A stretch of 33,856 bases of DNA from Tannerellaceae bacterium. Lineage in GTDB: Bacteria; Bacteroidota; Bacteroidia; Bacteroidales; Tannerellaceae. The notes under the pieces are model-generated. The model did not search any database. It was not told the origin of the DNA and saw only the letters and a program-made list of their open reading frames with translations. The stretch covers positions 1 to 33,856 of the forward strand of contig JAISDJ010000164.1 in assembly GCA_031264865.1 (NCBI GenBank), in the 5' to 3' direction. Made by a program: the position numbers and the translations under genes. Below are positions 16,165 through 25,158 of this stretch, piece by piece. Numbering within the stretch: the stretch's first letter is position 1; the number at the start of each line of letters is the position of its first letter.

Positions 16165-19100
16165 TCAATCCTTTATCTCAATCTGTATTTTCCGGTCGAA
16201 TCCGAATCTGGCTCGTAGCTTATCGGTTATATAATAGACTAATGGGACGATAATGAGGGTGAGGAACATCGAACTGATGAGGCCTCCGATAACTACCCAG
16301 GCCAATCCGTTCTTCCATTCGGCGCCTGCACCTCCGGCTAATGCGATGGGGAGCATGCCGATGATGGTTGCCAGGGTGGTCATGATGATGGGGCGGAAAC
16401 GTTTGTGGGTTGCTTCTAGCAAGGCGGCTTTCAGTTCCATCCCTCCGGCTTTCATCTGATTGGTGAAGTCTACGACCAAGATGGCATTTTTAGCCACAAG
16501 TCCGATAAGCATCAATAAGCCTAAAATGGTAAAGACATTCAGGGATTCCATTGTCAGCGACAGCGCTAAAAAGGCGCCGATGATAGCTAACGGGATAGAG
16601 AACAACACGACAAACGGATAGACGTAGCTATTGTAAAGAAGCACCATAATCAGGTAAACCAACAGGATGGAAATAATAAGCGCCATGCCTAAAGTGCCGA
16701 AGCTCTCGTCCTGGTTTTCCAGATCACCGCCGTAGCTGATCGTGATTGTTTCCGGCAGGTTTAGCTCTGCAATTACGTTATCTATATCTGCGCCAATGTC
16801 TCCTACAGGTCGTCCGCCTGCCTGACAGCTTACCGTGACGGAAGGGGCACGGTTGCGGCGTTCCAGCTTCGTAGGCCCTTCCACCTCTTCTATCTGGGCA
16901 AACTGGCTGAGCTTGATTACTTCGCCGGATGCGTTTGGCAATGAAAAGTTCTTGATATCTGTTACATTCTTCCTGCCGGATGGATCGAGGCGGATCGTCA
17001 TGTTGTATTCATTATTCCCTTCTCGGTATTTCGCGTCTGTATTGCCGCTGAAAGCATTGTACAGGGCGAATCCCAAACCGTCCGGCGAGATACCCAGGCT
17101 AGCCATCTTTTCGCGGTCGGGGGTGATGCTGATTTCCGGGTTGCCTTCTTCTACCGATAGTTTCGGATCGATTACTCCTTTCACCGAGTAAAAGGCTTCA
17201 TAGATTCGGTTGGCTGCACTTATGACAGGATCTATGTCGTTTCCTGTTACATAATACTGTATCGGATCATCGTCTACATCTCCCATTAAGCCTGATGTGG
17301 CAGTTGTGAACCGGGCTCCCGGAATGTTCTTTTGCAAGGTGAATTTTACTTCTCTTGCCAAATCCATATCACTCGTTGTACGCTGGTTGTATGAAACCAT
17401 CTTTATGCGAATCTCGGCCAGGCGAGCTTGCGGCTGTCCGTTTTCTTCTGCGCCGACTGTTGTAAAGACGGTCTTAACCAACGGGCTGCTCATGATAATC
17501 CCCTCTGCTTGTAAGGTAATGGCATTGGTTTGTTCAACCGTTGCATCACGAGGCAGTTCAATGTCGATGATAAATTGCCCCTGGTCACCCTGAGAGGCAA
17601 ACTCAGCTCCGATAAATCCGAATCCGAGAAGGCTGACTGAGCCTGCTAATGCTAAAAAGGTTATCCCAAAAACAAGTAGCTTATGCGAGAACGACCAGTT
17701 TAACAGGATCGAAAAGTTTTTCCCTACACGGCTAATCCCATTTTCAAAACCATATACCACTTTTCCTATCCATCGGTCCGGGTTTAGTTTTTCCAGTTTT
17801 CCGAAACGGGAAGAAAGCAAGGGCACGATAGAAAACGAAACCAGCAGACTGAATAAGGTTGCGATGGCAATCGTCAAAGCAAACTGGCGGAATAAATCGG
17901 AAATAACCCCTTGTGTAAGGGAGACCGGTATAAATACAACGACCAGCACCAGGGTAATAGACACAATGGTAGGCCCGATTTCACGTATCCCGTCATAAGC
18001 CGCCTGAACGCTGCTCTTACCCATTTCCAGATGACGGTGGATATTCTCAATCACTACAATCGCATCGTCTACCAAGATACCCACAGCAAGGGTTAATGCC
18101 AGCAGCGACATCAGGTTGAGGCTGAACCCAAACAAGTACATGAAAATAAAGGTAGAGATAAGCGATGCGGGGATAGCAATACTTACGATAACAGCATCCC
18201 TGAAACTGTGCAAAAACAACAGCATGGTAAAAGCCACAAGAATAATGGCAATCACCAGGTCTTTCATCACCGAACGGGAGGCTTCCAACGTAAATCCGGA
18301 ACTGTTTGCGGCTACTACGAAATCCAGTTCCCTGTTTTTATTATGTTCTTTGGCCTGTTCCAGCAGAGCTAAAACAGCGTTGGATACTTCCACCGAATTG
18401 GCGTCGGACGAACGCTGGATGGTGATACCAATCGAGGGGACGCCATTCACACGGTTAATGGTGACGGCTTCTTTATACGTATCGGACACTTCTGCTATAT
18501 CCCGTACTTTTACCACTGTTCTGTCGGCGCTGTATTTCAGTACGGTATTCTCTATTTCCGTCATGTTGTGAAACTTCCCCTGCAGGCGTATCAATACCTG
18601 TTCGTTGTCATTTTTAACCTTTCCGGCAGGGAAATCAAGGTTCAAGGCTACCAGGGTATTGCTTACGTCTACAATGGAAAGGCCGTAGGCGCTCATTCGT
18701 TCTTCGTTGATATTGATCTGTATTTCCCTTTCCTGCCCACCGATAAGGTTCACACGGGCAACGCCCTGGATGCGTTCCAGCATCGGCTTCACTTCTTTGT
18801 CGATCAAATCATAAAAGGCGGTTTCATCCATTTGAGCCGTAGAGCCGATCGTCATGATCGGTATATCGTTCAGGTCGAAGTTACTTAGCGACGGTTCTTC
18901 TACATTGTCCGGCAGGTCGCTGCGGATGGCGTTTATCTTGCGTTGGGCGTTTTGAAGCGCTATATCCACATCTACCTCTACTTTTAGCTGAATCGTTACC
19001 ACCGAAAAGGTTTCCATTGAAATAGAGCTGATATTCTCTACTCCTTCGAGGGAAGAAACGGCGTCTTCTATTTTTTTAGTCACGGAGTTTTCCACTTCAA

Positions 19101-19269
19101 AAGGGCCTGCTCCCGAATAAACGGTACTCACGGCTATGGCGCTGGAATTGATCTTTGGAAACAATTCCTGGTTGAGATTACTGTATGAAAACAGACCGAA
19201 GAATACGAGTATCGCAAAGGTTACCACTACAACCGTAGGGCGAATGATGGATAATTTAATAATATTCAT
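16165..19269 (-). CDS. RND efflux pump, inner membrane subunit (AcrB-like)
   Basis: Proton-driven RND transporter of the hydrophobe/amphiphile exporter type. At 1034 residues it has the standard length and the standard order: N-terminal helix (IRPTVVVVTFAILVFFGL), first periplasmic porter part (LFPKINSSAIAVSTVYSGAGP), a helix bundle with the proton-relay Asp pair in AVGILVDDAIVVIENIHRH, and the second half beginning near HKLLVFGITFLAL. The last helix bundle with GLVAKNAILVVDF and FRPIIMTTLATIIGMLPIALAGG is complete. No disrupted motif is seen. It is the last gene of a five-gene minus-strand operon, 6 bases after the adaptor gene. The exported compound is not predictable; AcrB-like pumps usually export drugs, bile salts or detergents. 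Confidence 0.95.
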   Translation of the reverse strand: MNIIKLSIIRPTVVVVTFAILVFFGLFSYSNLNQELFPKINSSAIAVSTVYSGAGPFEVENSVTKKIEDAVSSLEGVENISSISMETFSVVTIQLKVEVDVDIALQNAQRKINAIRSDLPDNVEEPSLSNFDLNDIPIMTIGSTAQMDETAFYDLIDKEVKPMLERIQGVARVNLIGGQEREIQININEERMSAYGLSIVDVSNTLVALNLDFPAGKVKNDNEQVLIRLQGKFHNMTEIENTVLKYSADRTVVKVRDIAEVSDTYKEAVTINRVNGVPSIGITIQRSSDANSVEVSNAVLALLEQAKEHNKNRELDFVVAANSSGFTLEASRSVMKDLVIAIILVAFTMLLFLHSFRDAVIVSIAIPASLISTFIFMYLFGFSLNLMSLLALTLAVGILVDDAIVVIENIHRHLEMGKSSVQAAYDGIREIGPTIVSITLVLVVVFIPVSLTQGVISDLFRQFALTIAIATLFSLLVSFSIVPLLSSRFGKLEKLNPDRWIGKVVYGFENGISRVGKNFSILLNWSFSHKLLVFGITFLALAGSVSLLGFGFIGAEFASQGDQGQFIIDIELPRDATVEQTNAITLQAEGIIMSSPLVKTVFTTVGAEENGQPQARLAEIRIKMVSYNQRTTSDMDLAREVKFTLQKNIPGARFTTATSGLMGDVDDDPIQYYVTGNDIDPVISAANRIYEAFYSVKGVIDPKLSVEEGNPEISITPDREKMASLGISPDGLGFALYNAFSGNTDAKYREGNNEYNMTIRLDPSGRKNVTDIKNFSLPNASGEVIKLSQFAQIEEVEGPTKLERRNRAPSVTVSCQAGGRPVGDIGADIDNVIAELNLPETITISYGGDLENQDESFGTLGMALIISILLVYLIMVLLYNSYVYPFVVLFSIPLAIIGAFLALSLTMESLNVFTILGLLMLIGLVAKNAILVVDFTNQMKAGGMELKAALLEATHKRFRPIIMTTLATIIGMLPIALAGGAGAEWKNGLAWVVIGGLISSMFLTLIIVPLVYYITDKLRARFGFDRKIQIEIKD

Positions 19270-19275
19270 GGTTTC

Positions 19276-20337
19276 TTAATGATTAAGAATGGATACCTGC
19301 GAACCATCTTTCAGATTGATTTGCCCGTTGACTACAATTATATCATCCGGCAAAAGGCCTTTTACCACCTCTGCCTGTTCCGTATCAACCCGGCCAATCA
19401 GTACAGGCGTTTTATAAGCTCTGTCATCGCGGACAACATATACAAACGGCGCTTTCATCCCGCCTGTGATTGCCTTGCGGCTCACTACGATCGTATTGGT
19501 ATCCGTTTCTTCCGGATCAAAAACGGCGGCGGCATACATACCGGGCTTCAGGTCTTTGTTACTGTTCAGGGTAAGTTCTACCGGATAGCTGTACAGGTTG
19601 TTTCCTTTTGGGGCGATTACATCTACCACGCCTATAAACGGTTTATCGGGATAGAGGTCGGTTGTAATGGTTGCTTTATCTCCTTTGTGTAACCTGAGTA
19701 CTTCTTTTTCGGTTACATGAATCTTCATTTTCAGGGAATGGCCGTCTACAATATCAGCTACGGGGTTGCCCGGGCTGAGGAGTGTTCCTTCTTCAAAGAA
19801 ATCTTCATCAATCATGCCGTTTACGGGGGATAGGATGGTTGTATTGGCCAGTTGGTCTGTAAGCTCTGCTATCCGGCTTTCGGCGCTTCGGCATACGAGT
19901 TGGTTTTCTTCCAGTTCGCGTGTGGTTACGGCGTCTGCGGCTGCAAGGTTTTGGAAGCGTTCTACGTCCTTACCGGCTTTGGCGTAATCCATTTCCGCTA
20001 TACGCAGGTTTTCTTTTATCACGCTGTTTTCCAGTTGGGCGATAAGCGTACCTTTAGTTACTGTATCACCCGCCTTCTTATATTTTTTCACAACAACGGC
20101 CTGTGCTTTTGAATAGATCGTGACTTCGTTTCCGGCTTCTATACGCCCGTTCGCACGGAACTGGTTACTGACCGGGATATTTCCCGGTTTCTCTACCGTT
20201 ACGGGGATGACCGTATTTACCAGTAGCGACAACTCCGCCTTATGGTCTATCTCCTTTTTATTATCCGCTAGTTTCCATGCAATAGCCCCGGTGGTGGCAA
20301 TAGTTATAAGGATTGGAGTAATTACGTTTGTTTTCAT
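19276..20337 (-). CDS. RND efflux periplasmic adaptor (AcrA/MdtA-like)
   Basis: Membrane fusion protein linking the RND pump to the outer membrane channel. The N-terminus has a hydrophobic anchor (ITPILITIATTGAIAWKLA) without a lipobox Cys. The first lipoyl half (EAGNEVTIYSKAQAVVVKKYKKAGDTV) is at about 68-95, a short helical hairpin runs to about 165, and the second half (ILSPVNGMIDEDFFEEGTLL) follows, then a beta-barrel with KGDKATITTDLYPDKPF and LKPGMYAAAVFD. At 353 residues it is short but within range. The gene lies 6 bases upstream of the pump gene and 11 bases downstream of the channel gene. Confidence 0.92.
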   Translation of the reverse strand: MKTNVITPILITIATTGAIAWKLADNKKEIDHKAELSLLVNTVIPVTVEKPGNIPVSNQFRANGRIEAGNEVTIYSKAQAVVVKKYKKAGDTVTKGTLIAQLENSVIKENLRIAEMDYAKAGKDVERFQNLAAADAVTTRELEENQLVCRSAESRIAELTDQLANTTILSPVNGMIDEDFFEEGTLLSPGNPVADIVDGHSLKMKIHVTEKEVLRLHKGDKATITTDLYPDKPFIGVVDVIAPKGNNLYSYPVELTLNSNKDLKPGMYAAAVFDPEETDTNTIVVSRKAITGGMKAPFVYVVRDDRAYKTPVLIGRVDTEQAEVVKGLLPDDIIVVNGQINLKDGSQVSILNH

Positions 20338-20348
20338 ATATGTTATGT

Positions 20349-21695
20349 TTACTTGTTATTCAGTAAGTTTTCCAATATTCCGTTTGCTTTCAGCATGTCT
20401 ACTTCGGTTTTTCTGAACCGTATAAGTTCTGCCGCGTACGTTATTTTAGCTTCCCGTAGAGATGTTTCCGTTTCCAGCAAGTCGGTCATACCGGCCAGGC
20501 CTTCTTTATAAAGCATCATCGACTGAGCATATACCTTCTCTGCTAATTGAAGATTTTCTTTCTGCGCCTGCACCGACTCATAGGTGACTGTTAGTTGTTC
20601 TTGTGCGTTGCGGTAGCTTGCCGCTATATTTTGTTGGGTTTCCTGCATATCCCACTCCAACCGTTGCCGTTGTATCTGCCGTTGTTTTACCTGACTATAT
20701 TTGCTGAATCCATCAAAAAGCGGAACAGTTAAACGAACGCCCACCATCACGGAGTTAAACCAAGGCTCCTTCGAAAGGTTTAATTTGTCGGATTGAAACT
20801 GATATCCGGCGGAAGCAACCGCAGACAGTGTAGGGAGATACCTCATCCGTTCCTGTTTGATTTGCAAATCCAGGATGTCTTTCTGTTTCTCAAGTATCGT
20901 TAGCTCGATTCTGTCCTGTGGCGGAGAACAGCTGTGAAGCGTTGGCGCTACGATATTTTTCATCTCCGAATCGTCTAGCTCCAACCGTTCTTCAACCGGC
21001 ATTCCCAGTAAGATCTGTAAATAGCGTTTTTGTTGAGCGATGGTATTTTTAATATGTTCTCCCCGTATTCGCAGATTGATCAGATTTACTTTGATACGGT
21101 TCAAATCAACTTCCCGTGTGATATTTTGCTGCACACGTTCTTTCATTAAGATATGCAACGAATCCTGTTTTTCTATCATGTAGCGGATGTTGTCCAGTTC
21201 CTGCATGCTGTTGAGAATATCATAAAAGGCATAACTCACGTCGAAAATGATTTCTTCTTTCGTCATGATACTCCGTAATCGTTGAAGTTCATAGTTGTTT
21301 TTTGCGATTTTAATGCCGGTAAACAGGGAAGGATCAAAAAGAACCTGCTCTAAGGAAGCTGTAAAATCAAGCGTATTCTTCGTACCCATTTCAACAGGTA
21401 TCTGCACGCCGGGCTCTCCTATGATTTCTCCGGGAAGCATTGTTTTTCCTAAGATTACATTATTGTCAAAACTGCCGCTGCCGTTAATCTGTGGAAGTAT
21501 CCCGGAACGTACTTCCTGCTTTTGATGCACTGCTTCTTCCATATCGAGCGCCGCCCTGTATGCCGGATAACTATTATTTACAGCAAAATCAAGACATTGC
21601 CCAAGCGAATATCTCTGCGGTCGCTCTTGCGCCTTTACCGGGTTTGAATAAAGAAGAAAGGCCACCCCTGTGATGAGTAGGATTATTGTTTTCAT
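20349..21695 (-). CDS. TolC-family outer membrane efflux channel (RND module)
   Basis: Outer membrane exit duct for the RND pump. A signal peptide covers residues 1-22 (MKTIILLITGVAFLLYSNPVKA), and RYSLGQCLDFAVNNSYPAYRA is the typical family entry. The two OEP repeats are visible, with strands LEQVLFDPSLFTG and GVRLTVPLFDGFSK and long Glu/Gln-rich helices between. Length 448 is normal. The start ATG overlaps the stop of the LytTR gene by 4 bases, so regulator and channel are translationally linked. It differs clearly in sequence from the other channel at 2347-3666, so the two are not recent duplicates. Confidence 0.92.
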   Translation of the reverse strand: MKTIILLITGVAFLLYSNPVKAQERPQRYSLGQCLDFAVNNSYPAYRAALDMEEAVHQKQEVRSGILPQINGSGSFDNNVILGKTMLPGEIIGEPGVQIPVEMGTKNTLDFTASLEQVLFDPSLFTGIKIAKNNYELQRLRSIMTKEEIIFDVSYAFYDILNSMQELDNIRYMIEKQDSLHILMKERVQQNITREVDLNRIKVNLINLRIRGEHIKNTIAQQKRYLQILLGMPVEERLELDDSEMKNIVAPTLHSCSPPQDRIELTILEKQKDILDLQIKQERMRYLPTLSAVASAGYQFQSDKLNLSKEPWFNSVMVGVRLTVPLFDGFSKYSQVKQRQIQRQRLEWDMQETQQNIAASYRNAQEQLTVTYESVQAQKENLQLAEKVYAQSMMLYKEGLAGMTDLLETETSLREAKITYAAELIRFRKTEVDMLKANGILENLLNNK

Positions 21696-22411
21696 TTGTT
21701 CAGCATCTTTTTAGAAATAAACCGTTCAAACAGGTCGTTCCTGTATATATTGCCAATCGGTATTTCATGTTTCCCGATCACCACATCGTTATTGCCTAAA
21801 GACGAAACATGCTTGATATTGACCACATACGATTTACTTACCCTGACAAATGTATTTTGCGGCAATTGTACCTGTATGTTTTTGAACGTGATCAGCGTAA
21901 TAACCTTCTGACTTTCGGTATGAATGATCACATAATCCTTTAGCCCTTCAATAAACAGAATGTCATTAAGGTAGATTTTAATGATCCGTCTGTCCGACTT
22001 AATAAAGATATAATCATCCTCAACAGCCTCAAACCGGTTCTGCTGATCGTGAGCGAGCAGTTCAAGATAATTAAACGCTTTGGACACCGCTTTTTGAAAC
22101 CGGTTCAGTTTTATTGGCTTCACCAGATAATCAATCGCATCTACTTCATAACTGTCAATGGCATATTCGGCATACGCTGTTGTAAATATGACCAGTGTTT
22201 GATTGCCGATTGTCTTTGCAAACTCAATCCCGTTTATTCCCGGCATCTGTATATCGAGAAAGATCAAATCAACTTTATTGTCTTCGAGGAAAACGGAAGC
22301 GGACGAGGCATCGTAAAATTCTCCAATCAGTACTAAGCCTTCCGTTTTATCCATTAAAAGTTGCATCCCTTTGCGTGCTAAAGGTTCGTCGTCTACTATA
22401 ATACACTGCAT
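21692..22411 (-). CDS. LytTR-family response regulator (RND module)
   Basis: DNA-binding regulator for the second two-component pair. The receiver has IIVDDEP (residues 4-10), Asp53 in IFLDIQMPGING, and the Lys in DYLVKPIKLNRF. The LytTR domain (about 130-235) shows YIFIKSDRRIIKIYL, ILFIEGLKDYVIIHTE and FVRVSKSYVVNI, followed by IPIGNIYRNDLF. At 239 residues it is a standard member. The gene overlaps the kinase gene by 16 bases and the channel gene by 4 bases, so the operon couples sensing and export physically. It probably controls its own operon; a binding site could not be verified by eye. Confidence 0.94.
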   Translation of the reverse strand: MQCIIVDDEPLARKGMQLLMDKTEGLVLIGEFYDASSASVFLEDNKVDLIFLDIQMPGINGIEFAKTIGNQTLVIFTTAYAEYAIDSYEVDAIDYLVKPIKLNRFQKAVSKAFNYLELLAHDQQNRFEAVEDDYIFIKSDRRIIKIYLNDILFIEGLKDYVIIHTESQKVITLITFKNIQVQLPQNTFVRVSKSYVVNIKHVSSLGNNDVVIGKHEIPIGNIYRNDLFERFISKKMLNK

Positions 22412-23493
22412 AACTTTAGATATAAATTAACCTGATAAATCGTTTCTTTCTCATTTATTTCCAACGAATAGGTATCTCCATACAGAAGTTCCAACCGCCT
22501 TCTTACGTTTGCCAGCCCTATACCTCCTACCGTTTTATTGTTATTGGGAATAGCAGGTATGGAGTTGATGCAAGAGAACCATAATGTATCTCCAGCGTCC
22601 CTGAAAGCTACATAGACATAAGAGCCGTTTGTGCCTCCGGCGCTATATTTTACCGCATTCTCAACGAACGGAATAAAAAGCATGGGAGGTACTGTTGTAG
22701 CCATATCACAATCATTCGATATGGAAAATTCAAACTGATCCCTTCGTATCTTTTCCAGATTCAGGAAGTCGGTTAGAAACCGGATGTCGGAAGCTAAAAG
22801 CACGGTAGGTTGCGAACTGTCATATAACTGATATCGTAACAAATCGCTTAACATGAATACCACCTGAGACGCCGTTTCCGGATCGGTATTGATCAATACA
22901 TTCGTATTATTGAGTGTATTGAACAGGAAATGAGGCGTTATCTGATTCTTTAACAGCTCCAGTTCCGATTGAATCGTATTCGTTTCCAGTTCGTAGATAT
23001 GCGACTTGTCAATAATCCAATGCTGGAATAATTTAATCGCCGTAGATGCCCCCAGAAAGGACCCAAACAGGAATATGAACGAGAAATAAGCCTTGATATA
23101 TTCCCTTATGCCTATCACCTGTTCTCCTATATCTTCCTTAATTTCGTGACTGAACTCCGGTGAAAAGTGATAAATCACCCCTATCAACAGAAGAAAAAGG
23201 GAGGTTATCAGTAAAAAAACCGACAAGAAATAGCGCCGGTAATTATCCGTAAACAATAATTTGGGTATAAGATAATAGAAGTTCAGGTAGATAATCCCGA
23301 TACAAAGCATACAGATCGCCACAAACAGGAGTATAGTCCCTCCACTTACGTTCTTGCCGAAAGGAGATGTATTGCCAAACATAAGTAAAGCAAAAAAGAG
23401 AAACATCAGAAGATGCCTGTACACTCTCTTTTTCGGGTTTACAATAAAGTCCAGTAATAGATTCCCCTCAAATAGTTTATTTTTGCTGTTCAT
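22396..23493 (-). CDS. LytS/YehU-type sensor histidine kinase (RND module)
   Basis: Membrane histidine kinase of the PF06580 class, 365 residues. Four hydrophobic segments occupy about residues 27-160 (HLLMFLFFALLMFG; ILLFVAICMLCIGIIYLNFYYL; LSVFLLITSLFLLLIGVIYHF; YFSFIFLFGSFLGAS). The phosphoacceptor is His188 in QITPHFLFNTLNN, the N-box is FVENAVKYS, and the glycine box is VGGIGLANVRRRLELLYG. It resembles the kinase at 6905-7993 in layout but clearly differs in sequence. It is the first gene of the five-gene operon, and a -7-like box lies 27 bases upstream. Confidence 0.92.
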   Translation of the reverse strand: MNSKNKLFEGNLLLDFIVNPKKRVYRHLLMFLFFALLMFGNTSPFGKNVSGGTILLFVAICMLCIGIIYLNFYYLIPKLLFTDNYRRYFLSVFLLITSLFLLLIGVIYHFSPEFSHEIKEDIGEQVIGIREYIKAYFSFIFLFGSFLGASTAIKLFQHWIIDKSHIYELETNTIQSELELLKNQITPHFLFNTLNNTNVLINTDPETASQVVFMLSDLLRYQLYDSSQPTVLLASDIRFLTDFLNLEKIRRDQFEFSISNDCDMATTVPPMLFIPFVENAVKYSAGGTNGSYVYVAFRDAGDTLWFSCINSIPAIPNNNKTVGGIGLANVRRRLELLYGDTYSLEINEKETIYQVNLYLKLCSVL

Positions 23494-23519
23494 ATATATT
23501 TATTTAAGTATATATGATG

Positions 23520-23527
23520 CAAATATA
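23520..23527 (-). promoter_or_regulatory. Probable -7 box of the RND efflux operon
   Basis: CAAATATA on the plus strand reads TATATTTG on the minus strand, an exact TAnnTTTG match, 27 bases before the kinase ATG. No TTTG or TTG is seen at the usual distance, which would fit a promoter that needs an activator. The gap 23494-23691 otherwise holds only hairpin copy C. Confidence 0.5.
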
Positions 23528-23647
23528 AAGCGCTTACTAATACGGATTTTGGTTTTTCGACCTAACGCCCTCCCCACCCGACGAAACCGATTTAGTATTC
23601 GACATCTAGTATTCGTGTACAGTTTCCTTGCCTGAGGCTGAATAGAT

Positions 23648-23685
23648 GGAAAAAATTCATGCCGACCTTTTTGAAAAAAGGTCGG
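23648..23685 (-). repeat. Dispersed hairpin, copy C (possible pdxR terminator)
   Basis: CCGACCTTTTT and AAAAAAGGTCGG arms (23662-23685) form a near-perfect stem. On the minus strand it is followed by CATGAATTTTTTCC, matching the flank of copies A and B. It begins 7 bases after the pdxR-like stop, so in this copy it could also end that transcript. Confidence 0.65.
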
Positions 23686-23691
23686 TACCGT

Positions 23692-25065
23692 TTACAAATA
23701 CATTCCCAATATCTGTATGCCTCTTTCGAGGTTTTCTTTCGGGAGCGAGGCATACCCTAAACGGATTCCCTGTATGGGTTCTCCGAAACTGAATCGGTCG
23801 GGTGTATAAAAGGCTACCTGTTTCCGGTTGGCTAATTCTTTTAGTTTGTATAAATCAATCGGTTCTATCGGTTGTATCCAGAAGGCTAACCCGCCATCCG
23901 GTTTTTTATAGGTAACTTTATCTTTCAGGTAGTAGTCGAGCAGCGAAGCAAAGAAGTCTCTCTTCTCTGCATAAAGGCTTACCATTCTTTTCTTGTGCCG
24001 GCTGACGTCGCCTTCATTTATCAGTTCCAGGATGGCTTGTTCCATAATACTATCCCCTTGTATGTCGATAATCCTGCGCAAAGCGCCTGCTCGCTCGATA
24101 AAACCGGTCGAGCTGTAGATATAGCCGATACGGATAGCCGGTGCTATCAGTTTGCTGAGCGTCCCGATATAAATATAATTATGAATCCCTTCGTAAGCGG
24201 AGACCGGCATCACCGGACGTTGCCCGAAATGATATTCATTGTCATAATCGTCTTCTATAATGGTAAACCGATAGTTGTTAGACAATTCAATTAGTTTCAG
24301 ACGGCGGTTCAGGCTTAGCGTAACTGTTGTGGGATATTGGTGGTGCGGCGAGATATGTAATGCTTTTACCCGATGTGTTGTCAGTGCTTCCTCTACTTCG
24401 TCTATTCGGATACCTTCGTCGTCTACAGCGATAGGAATCAGGGTGGCGCCGGCATGAAGATAGGTTTCCCAGGCCGGTTTGAATCCAGGATTCTCAATCA
24501 GTACTACGTCTCCTTTCTCCAGCAGGCATTGGGCGGTGAGGTAAAAGGCCATCTGGCTTCCCCGGGTGATACAGATTTGTTTGGCTGATGTATTCATACT
24601 CCGGTTATAATTCAGCATCATTGAAATGGCTTCCCGGAAACGAATATCCCCAAACTCGCTGGCCCGGTTCATGATCCCGCCTGCTTTCCGGGCGAATATC
24701 CGGCGGTACGACCTGGCCAACTCATTAATAGGCGCGCAAGACGTATCCGGCAGACCATCATCAAAAAATATGAAATCGTTCTTTACGGTTTCCAATGTAT
24801 GTAGAGGCAATTTGTCCGACACATAACTCCCTTTCCGTTCCGAAGCAACCAACCAACCTTCCGATAAAAGAATATCGAACGCCTGTACTACCGTATTACG
24901 GTTTACTTTTAGTAATGTCGCGATTTGCCGCGTTCCGGGTAAAGCTTCCCCCACCTTTAGCGTTCCGTTTTTAATATACGAAATGATCTCGTCGGCAATC
25001 TGGATATAAACAGGCTTAGCGCTGTTCTTATCTATCTCTAACCGAATTAACCAAGGCCTTAACAT
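23692..25065 (-). CDS. pdxR: MocR-family regulator (PdxR-like), GntR HTH plus aminotransferase domain
   Basis: Transcription factor that probably senses pyridoxal 5'-phosphate. I start it at 25065 (MLRPWLIRLEI); an earlier ATG at 25122 lies upstream of a minus-strand TATATTTG box and would place coding sequence in the promoter. The 457 residues hold a GntR winged helix at about 15-85 (PVYIQIADEIISYIKNG, then LPGTRQIATLLKVNRNTVVQAF) and a class-I aminotransferase-like domain from about 115. The PLP-binding Lys is in YIGTLSKLIAPAIRIGY, and GSQMAFYLTAQCL and the IIEDDYDNEYH segment are typical. It faces pdxS across about 90 bases, the classic arrangement in which PdxR activates pdxST and represses itself. 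The pdxR name is by context and family; another MocR target is possible but less likely. Confidence 0.88.
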   Translation of the reverse strand: MLRPWLIRLEIDKNSAKPVYIQIADEIISYIKNGTLKVGEALPGTRQIATLLKVNRNTVVQAFDILLSEGWLVASERKGSYVSDKLPLHTLETVKNDFIFFDDGLPDTSCAPINELARSYRRIFARKAGGIMNRASEFGDIRFREAISMMLNYNRSMNTSAKQICITRGSQMAFYLTAQCLLEKGDVVLIENPGFKPAWETYLHAGATLIPIAVDDEGIRIDEVEEALTTHRVKALHISPHHQYPTTVTLSLNRRLKLIELSNNYRFTIIEDDYDNEYHFGQRPVMPVSAYEGIHNYIYIGTLSKLIAPAIRIGYIYSSTGFIERAGALRRIIDIQGDSIMEQAILELINEGDVSRHKKRMVSLYAEKRDFFASLLDYYLKDKVTYKKPDGGLAFWIQPIEPIDLYKLKELANRKQVAFYTPDRFSFGEPIQGIRLGYASLPKENLERGIQILGMYL

Positions 25066-25067
25066 CG

Positions 25068-25113
25068 TTGGACTATTTGTATTTATTAAAACTGGCACGC
25101 AAATATAGTCCAA
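25068..25113. promoter_or_regulatory. Candidate PdxR operator between pdxR and pdxS
   Basis: GGACTAT (25070-25076) and ATAGTCC (25105-25111) are perfect inverted 7-base arms, extended to TTGGACTATTTG and CAAATATAGTCCAA, with centres 35 bases apart. The right arm overlaps the minus-strand -7 box TATATTTG (25107-25100) and abuts the pdxS promoter region; the left arm lies in the pdxR leader. The spacing of whole helical turns (35 bases is about 3.3 turns) is only approximate. Confidence 0.5.
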
Positions 25114-25121
25114 ACGTGTCA

Positions 25122-25129
25122 TACTTTTG
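25122..25129 (+). promoter_or_regulatory. Probable -7 box of pdxST
   Basis: TACTTTTG matches TAnnTTTG, 29 bases before the pdxS ATG. The -33 position (about 25099-25102) has no TTTG, which is consistent with a promoter that needs an activator such as PdxR. Confidence 0.5.
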
Positions 25130-25158
25130 CTCCCAATTAATAATTAAAACATCAAAGC

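Noticed and set aside
18116-18571. A 151-residue plus-strand frame
   Set aside because: It is opposite the RND pump gene, whose full-length motifs make the minus strand the coding one.
25066-25122. Upstream extension of the PdxR-like protein to the ATG at 25122
   Set aside because: It would place the added residues (MTRLDYICVPVLINTNSPT) across the minus-strand -7 box at 25107-25100, and the residues do not belong to the GntR domain.
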